From contig CADBTM010000126.1 of the NCBI GenBank assembly GCA_902797555.1, positions 1-24,212 on the forward strand: 24,212 bases of DNA, in the 5' to 3' direction. Origin of the DNA: Oscillospiraceae bacterium (GTDB taxonomy: Bacteria; Bacillota; Clostridia; Oscillospirales; Butyricicoccaceae). Below are positions 20,595 to 24,212 of this stretch, piece after piece (the stretch's first letter is position 1; every line of letters begins with the position of its first letter). A program made the translations under genes and the position numbers. The notes beneath the pieces were generated by a model, which was given only the letters and a program-made list of their open reading frames with translations, was not told where the DNA came from and did no database searches.

Positions 20595-21968
20595 TCACAG
20601 TGCGTTGGGGATGCGCAGCGGGCATTCGCCCCGCATCTGGGCGGAAATCGTCCGGCGGGAGGCGCAGGCGTCGCTGTTCCAGATGGTGTTCCAGTCGTCT
20701 GTGAGCATATTGCCCAGCGGCTGACCGGACAGCCAGCTCTGGCAGGGCACCACATTGCCGCCCGGCGTGATGGCCATATTGCTGAGACAGGCGCCGCAGT
20801 TGGGCGTGGTGATGCCCAGCTCCTGACAAAATACGTCGTCCACCCAGCCCGGGGAGGTAAAGCTGATCTCCATCCCGTTGGCAAAGCAATATTCCACGCT
20901 CTCTTTCAGGATCTCCCGGATCTCGGCATTGGTGAGCTGCAGCCGCTGGGAGGGCTCCTTGGCTGCATTTCCGGTGGTGATCAGACCGGAGCAGGTGACG
21001 TAGATCACGCCCTTTTCCCGCAGAAACTCCAGCGTTTTTTTATAGTCCCGATTCTGAGTGCACAGGGGTGTGTTGACGCTGAGGTTGATCCCGGCGGCAA
21101 GGGCGTTTTCCATGCCTGCCACCGTCTCCCGCCACCGGGGCGCGCCTACCAGAGCATTGTGGGTGGCCTCGTCCGAAGAATAAAAGGTGATCTGCATGCT
21201 GTCCAGCGAGGCCTCCTTCAGCCTGCGGCAAAGGTCGGGCGTCAGACGGATGCCGTTGGTGTTCAGCCGGGTGATGAACCACCGGGCATGGTCGACGAGC
21301 TCCACCAGATCGTCCCGCATGGTGGGCTCACCTCCGGTAAACGTGACCTGCGGGATGCCCGCGGCGCGGCATTTGTCCAGAATGCGCTTCCATTCGTCGG
21401 TGCCCAGCTCCCGCTCCTCCGCGCAGGTCTGACCTGCGGCATAGCAGTGGACGCACTGCTGGTTGCAGTGCCATTTGCCCTCCCGCGTCATGGCGCTGAC
21501 CATCAGATCCATCCGGTGAGGCGCCCGCATTCTGGGGGCGTATTCGGTGAGGGTGAGATAGTCGATGGGGATATCGGGCACCTCGCCGTAGGCCACCTGA
21601 CGGAAGGTGTCCATGATGGTGTAGATATCCCGGCGAAGGCGGCTTTTGGGCACAAGGGGATAGACCTTTTTTGCCCCCGTGCAGGCGGCGTCTACGATGC
21701 GGGCGGCATCCTCGTCAGAGATCGGCTTGCCGCTGTAGGGGTTGATCGCCTCGATCAGCTCGGTGAGCAAAATGCTCCAGCTGGTGTTGACAGGTACCAC
21801 GTCCTGTCCGTTCAGAATGGCCACACTGGCGCCGATCTCGCCGTTCTTTATCACCGGCGGCACCAGATGGATGCGCACCACGCCCGGCCCCTCGGGGTTG
21901 AGGGTGGTGTGGTGTACCTCGCCGAAATGGGCGGCGGCATAGGCCAGCTCGCGCTTGGATGCTTTCAT
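20595..21968 (-). CDS. radical SAM/SPASM-like protein
   Basis: This 457-residue enzyme has CNQQCVHC (Cys168, Cys172, Cys175), the CX3CX2C site for the SAM-binding 4Fe-4S cluster. TFTGGEPTMRDDL (209-221) follows, then NTNGIRL (236-242) in the barrel. The C-terminal part has cysteines at 361, 381, 391, 394, 409, 435 and 449 around CGACLSNMAITPGGNVVPC, a SPASM-type region that binds auxiliary clusters in peptide-modifying enzymes. The 165-residue N-terminal region is unusual; its DVVPVNTSWSILLTELIEAI stretch is faintly like PqqD-type peptide-binding domains, but this is weak. The start is the ATG at 21968 with GAGGTG eight bases upstream. The open frame extends far upstream only as antisense of the GH2 gene. 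The (Cys-Ala) membrane protein gene follows after 14 bases and may encode its substrate. Heme or cofactor maturation is an alternative. Confidence 0.88.
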   Translation of the reverse strand: MKASKRELAYAAAHFGEVHHTTLNPEGPGVVRIHLVPPVIKNGEIGASVAILNGQDVVPVNTSWSILLTELIEAINPYSGKPISDEDAARIVDAACTGAKKVYPLVPKSRLRRDIYTIMDTFRQVAYGEVPDIPIDYLTLTEYAPRMRAPHRMDLMVSAMTREGKWHCNQQCVHCYAAGQTCAEERELGTDEWKRILDKCRAAGIPQVTFTGGEPTMRDDLVELVDHARWFITRLNTNGIRLTPDLCRRLKEASLDSMQITFYSSDEATHNALVGAPRWRETVAGMENALAAGINLSVNTPLCTQNRDYKKTLEFLREKGVIYVTCSGLITTGNAAKEPSQRLQLTNAEIREILKESVEYCFANGMEISFTSPGWVDDVFCQELGITTPNCGACLSNMAITPGGNVVPCQSWLSGQPLGNMLTDDWNTIWNSDACASRRTISAQMRGECPLRIPNAL

Positions 21969-21999
21969 ACAAAACACCTCGTCCCAATATACTGACTCC

Positions 22000-22028
22000 A
22001 TTATACAAAAGGACAGCGCGAAAGGCAA
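22000..22028 (-). promoter_or_regulatory. promoter of the radical SAM / (Cys-Ala) protein operon
   Basis: On the minus strand TTGCCT (22023-22028), a 17-base spacer and a perfect TATAAT (22000-22005) lie about 30 bases upstream of the start at 21968. No promoter is visible between the two genes, so both should be read from here. Confidence 0.75.
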
Positions 22029-22053
22029 CAGCAACCTGACAAATCCTCCCCGC

Positions 22054-22082
22054 TTGTGTTTTTGGCCCCGATCCTCTATAAT
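22054..22082 (+). promoter_or_regulatory. promoter of the glycoside hydrolase gene
   Basis: TTGTGT (22054-22059), 17 bases, then a perfect TATAAT (22077-22082). It is divergent from the radical SAM promoter, with the two -35 elements 25 bases apart. It overlaps the in-frame GTG at 22056, which therefore cannot be the translation start. Confidence 0.75.
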
Positions 22083-22112
22083 AAAGAAAACAGGAAAAAG
22101 GGGGAAGCTCCC

Positions 22113-23786
22113 ATGAAACAACTGTACACCCAAGCGGGGGAAAAGCTGACCGGCACGCCGTGGAACGTCTATCCCAGACCCCAGATGCGCCGGGAGAGGT
22201 GGCTGTGCCTCAACGGGGAGTGGGAGTTCTCCTCCGAAGACCGCCCCTCCGGCGCCATCCGCGTGCCTTTTTGCCCGGAGAGCCTGCTCTCCGGCTATGA
22301 CGGCGCGGTGCGCTATGGAGAGGAGCTGCGCTATCGCCGCAGCTTTTCCGTCCCGGAGGATTGGCAGGGCAGCCGCATTCTGCTCCACTTCGGCGGGGTG
22401 AGCCGCGCCTGCACCGTATTCGTCAACGGGACAAGGGTGCTGGAGCACGATCAGGCCTATCTGCCCTTTGGCGGCGACATCACCGACGCTTTGATCCCGG
22501 GCGAAAACCGGATCGAGGTGTGTGCCGTCAACGACCTTTCCCCGCAGTTTCCCTATGGCAAGCAAAGCCGGAAGCGGGGCGGCATGTGGTACACTCCCGT
22601 CAGCGGCATCTGGCAGACCGTATGGCTGGAGCCCGTCCCGGAGGAGCACATTGCCCGGCTGGACATCCGCACGGATCTGGAGGGAGCCATCGTGTCTGCG
22701 GAGGGAATTACAAGCGGCAGGGTGATCTGCGAGGGCAAGGTCTATCCTCTGGAAAACGGCGCTTGCCGCATCGCGCCGCCCCAGCCCCGGCTGTGGTCGC
22801 CCGAGACGCCCCATCTGTACCCGTTCACCGTGGAGAGTGGGGAAGACCGGGTGGAATCCTACTTTGCCCTGCGCACTGTGACGGTGGAGCAGAGAAAGGG
22901 TAAGCCCCGTCTCTGCCTCAACGGCAAGCCCTATTTTTTCCATGGGCTGCTGGATCAGGGCTATTTCAGCGACGGCTTGTATACTCCCGCCGTGCCCGAG
23001 GAATACGAGCGGGACATCCTGCGCATGAAGGCGCTGGGCTTTAACACGCTGCGCAAGCACATCAAAATCGAGCCGGAACAGTTCTATTACGATTGTGACC
23101 GGCTGGGCATGGTGGTATTTCAGGATATGGTCAACAACGGCGTCTATCGCTTTTTCCGGGACAGCGCACTGCCCACGGCGGGGATCTCCCTGGGGAGCGA
23201 CCGGCACTGGGGCAAAGCGCAGACGCGGGCGACCTTCCTTTCCGCCATGGAGCAAACGGTGGGGCTGCTGCGTTCCCACCCCTGTGTGTGCTATTGGACG
23301 ATCTTTAATGAGGGATGGGGGCAGTTTGATGCCGACGCCGTCTACGATCGCCTGCGGGCGCTGGACGACAGCCGCCCCATCGACTCCACCAGCGGATGGT
23401 TTCACCAGAAAAAGACCGATGTGGACAGCCTGCACATCTATTTCAAAGAGCTGCACATGGGCAAACGGCGTCAGCTGCCGCAGGTGCTGTCCGAGTTTGG
23501 CGGGTATGTGTACCAGATCGTCCAACACTGTGCAAACCCGGAAAAGAGCTATGGTTACAAAACCTTTGACACCCGTGAGGCGCTGGCCGAAGGGCTGCGC
23601 AAGGTCTATCTGGAAAAGGTCGTCCCGCTGGCGCGGGTGGGGCTGTGCGCAGCCATCTACACCCAGGTCTCCGATGTGGAGGACGAGACCAACGGCATGC
23701 TCACCTATGACCGCCGGGTGTGCAAGGTACATCCCGAGGAGCTGGCCGACATTGCCCGGCTGCTCCAACAGGCGGCGGAGGAATAA
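22113..23786 (+). CDS. glycoside hydrolase family 2 protein
   Basis: This 557-residue enzyme is probably a beta-glycosidase (beta-galactosidase, beta-glucuronidase or related). An N-terminal sugar-binding jelly-roll domain (about 10-180) has LCLNGEWEFS, then LLHFGGVSRACTVFVNGTRV and the NRIEVCAVND stretch. A short Ig-like domain (about 180-260) and a TIM barrel follow. The barrel has the LRMKALGFNTLRKHIKIEP segment, the acid/base Glu400 in IFNEGWGQFD, and the nucleophile Glu461 in VLSEFGGYV. It is shorter than LacZ and near the length of glucuronidase-type enzymes. There is no signal peptide, so it acts in the cytosol on imported sugars. The ATG at 22113 has AGGGGG eight bases upstream and a promoter just before it. 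It is a single-gene unit ended by a terminator. Substrate is not predictable here, and no transporter gene is next to it. Confidence 0.92.
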   Translation: MKQLYTQAGEKLTGTPWNVYPRPQMRRERWLCLNGEWEFSSEDRPSGAIRVPFCPESLLSGYDGAVRYGEELRYRRSFSVPEDWQGSRILLHFGGVSRACTVFVNGTRVLEHDQAYLPFGGDITDALIPGENRIEVCAVNDLSPQFPYGKQSRKRGGMWYTPVSGIWQTVWLEPVPEEHIARLDIRTDLEGAIVSAEGITSGRVICEGKVYPLENGACRIAPPQPRLWSPETPHLYPFTVESGEDRVESYFALRTVTVEQRKGKPRLCLNGKPYFFHGLLDQGYFSDGLYTPAVPEEYERDILRMKALGFNTLRKHIKIEPEQFYYDCDRLGMVVFQDMVNNGVYRFFRDSALPTAGISLGSDRHWGKAQTRATFLSAMEQTVGLLRSHPCVCYWTIFNEGWGQFDADAVYDRLRALDDSRPIDSTSGWFHQKKTDVDSLHIYFKELHMGKRRQLPQVLSEFGGYVYQIVQHCANPEKSYGYKTFDTREALAEGLRKVYLEKVVPLARVGLCAAIYTQVSDVEDETNGMLTYDRRVCKVHPEELADIARLLQQAAEE

Positions 23787-23791
23787 AATAA

Positions 23792-23845
23792 TATCCCGTC
23801 ACAGGCTTGTGACGGGATAATTTTTATTGTGACGGGAGTTTTTTT
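23792..23845. terminator. terminator with a duplicated right arm
   Basis: The stem TATCCCGTCACA (23792-23803) / TGTGACGGGATA (23808-23819) has loop GGCT and is followed by ATTTTTATT. A second copy of the right arm, TTGTGACGGGA, lies at 23827-23837 and is followed by seven T (23839-23845). The left arm can therefore form either of two terminators on the plus strand. On the minus strand the same stem lies after the stop of the YkvI-like gene. Confidence 0.88.
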
Positions 23846-24212
23846 CGTTCTTTGATCCAGTTGATCACCAGACAGATCAAAAACGGGATGCCGGCATAGC
23901 CGAAAATGGGATAGATGATCCCCACCAGATTGCCAAAGCCCAGCAGACTGAGCAGCCATGCCGCCGCCAGAAGGAGGGTGGTCACCCGCCGGGTGGGAAA
24001 GCGCTCCCCGCCGTGACGCACGGCCAGCTGACCCACCACCGCCGACGTGGCCGCCAGCGACGAGCTGAACATTCCCAGACCCATCAGCAGTCCGTAGCTT
24101 GCCTCGAGGATGGGGTGGAGATTGCCCGCCAGCACCGCCATGGGCAGTTCGGCCTGTCCCGCCGAGATCAGCGCCGCCAGCGCGGCGATCATGCACCACG
24201 CCGGGACGATGA
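23824..24212 (-). CDS. YkvI-like membrane protein, C-terminal part (runs off the window)
   Basis: The frame is open to the window edge, so only the last ~129 residues are visible. Hydrophobic segments include MIAALAALISAGQAELPMAV, then EASYGLLMGLGMFSSSLAATSAVVGQL, TLLLAAAWLLSLLGFGNLVGIIYPIFGYAGI and FLICLVINWI, with a basic end KERKKLPSQ. The pattern, especially GMFSSSLAATSAVVGQL and the glycine-rich last helices, resembles the C-terminal part of YkvI-type proteins related to amino-acid transporters. The substrate is unknown. The start lies outside the window; the ATG at 24192 is internal because the frame continues upstream with no ribosome binding site. The end of the gene contains CCCGTCACA, which repeats one arm of the following terminator. 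Confidence 0.7.
   Translation of the reverse strand, partial: IVPAWCMIAALAALISAGQAELPMAVLAGNLHPILEASYGLLMGLGMFSSSLAATSAVVGQLAVRHGGERFPTRRVTTLLLAAAWLLSLLGFGNLVGIIYPIFGYAGIPFLICLVINWIKERKKLPSQ

Noticed and set aside
22056..22112. GTG start at 22056 for the GH2 gene
   Set aside because: It lies inside the predicted -35 element, so it would not be transcribed. The ATG at 22113 has AGGGGG at proper distance.
21969..23768. An upstream extension of the radical SAM frame to 1057 codons
   Set aside because: The extension is antisense to the GH2 gene, and a clear promoter and GAGGTG site place the start at 21968.

Overview
The window looks like a chromosomal segment from a GC-rich member of the Clostridia, plausibly an Oscillospirales-type gut bacterium. 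This is an inference from gene content: an S-layer (SLH) anchored exoprotein with dockerin and cohesin-like modules, a 13-membrane-segment-free FtsK/SpoIIIE translocase, UppP, a YgiQ radical SAM protein, and strong AGGAGG-type ribosome binding sites. I see no rRNA, tRNA, CRISPR array, insertion sequence, integrase or phage gene. Most of the window is ordinary chromosomal coding sequence, densely packed, with intrinsic terminators between units.

Layout. (1) 163-750 on the minus strand is a VTT/TVP38 membrane protein, divergent from a plus-strand run 962-7673: a DUF2156 acyltransferase-like protein, UppP, the FtsK/SpoIIIE DNA translocase (TTG start), a small unrecognised protein, and a YgiQ radical SAM protein. 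(2) A minus-strand EamA transporter (7683-8597) is divergent from a three-gene plus-strand unit 8655-11712: a short QueG-like iron-sulfur protein, a type I asparaginase, and an M20 amidohydrolase. This unit ends at a clear terminator. (3) 12017-17923 encodes a 1968-residue secreted subtilisin-family protease. It carries a propeptide, a PA insert, a dockerin-like module, a Big_2 domain, a cohesin-like domain, a PVNPD repeat linker and three SLH motifs, with its own promoter and terminator. (4) 18031-19270 holds a flavodoxin-fold protein with an iron-sulfur-type cysteine motif, overlapping a HutD-family cupin gene. (5) On the minus strand, 21968 to about 19320 holds a radical SAM/SPASM enzyme followed after 14 bases by a membrane protein with a zinc ribbon and a (Cys-Ala)6 tail. 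(6) 22113-23786 is a glycoside hydrolase family 2 enzyme, divergent from the radical SAM gene. The window ends in the 3' part of a minus-strand, YkvI-like membrane protein.

The best candidate for an undescribed system is the radical SAM/SPASM plus (Cys-Ala)6 membrane protein pair. The two genes are almost certainly co-transcribed, and the cysteine array is predicted to lie on the cytosolic side, where the enzyme could reach it. The membrane protein gene also appears to have lost its natural TAATAA stop through one extra A in an A5 run, so the literal reading frame runs through a terminator and antisense to the HutD gene. Other points of interest are the nested dockerin and the cohesin-like domain in one protease, a histone-H3-tail-like basic N-terminus on FtsK, and a set of promoters that share a TTG(C/T) -35 element with 17-base spacing.
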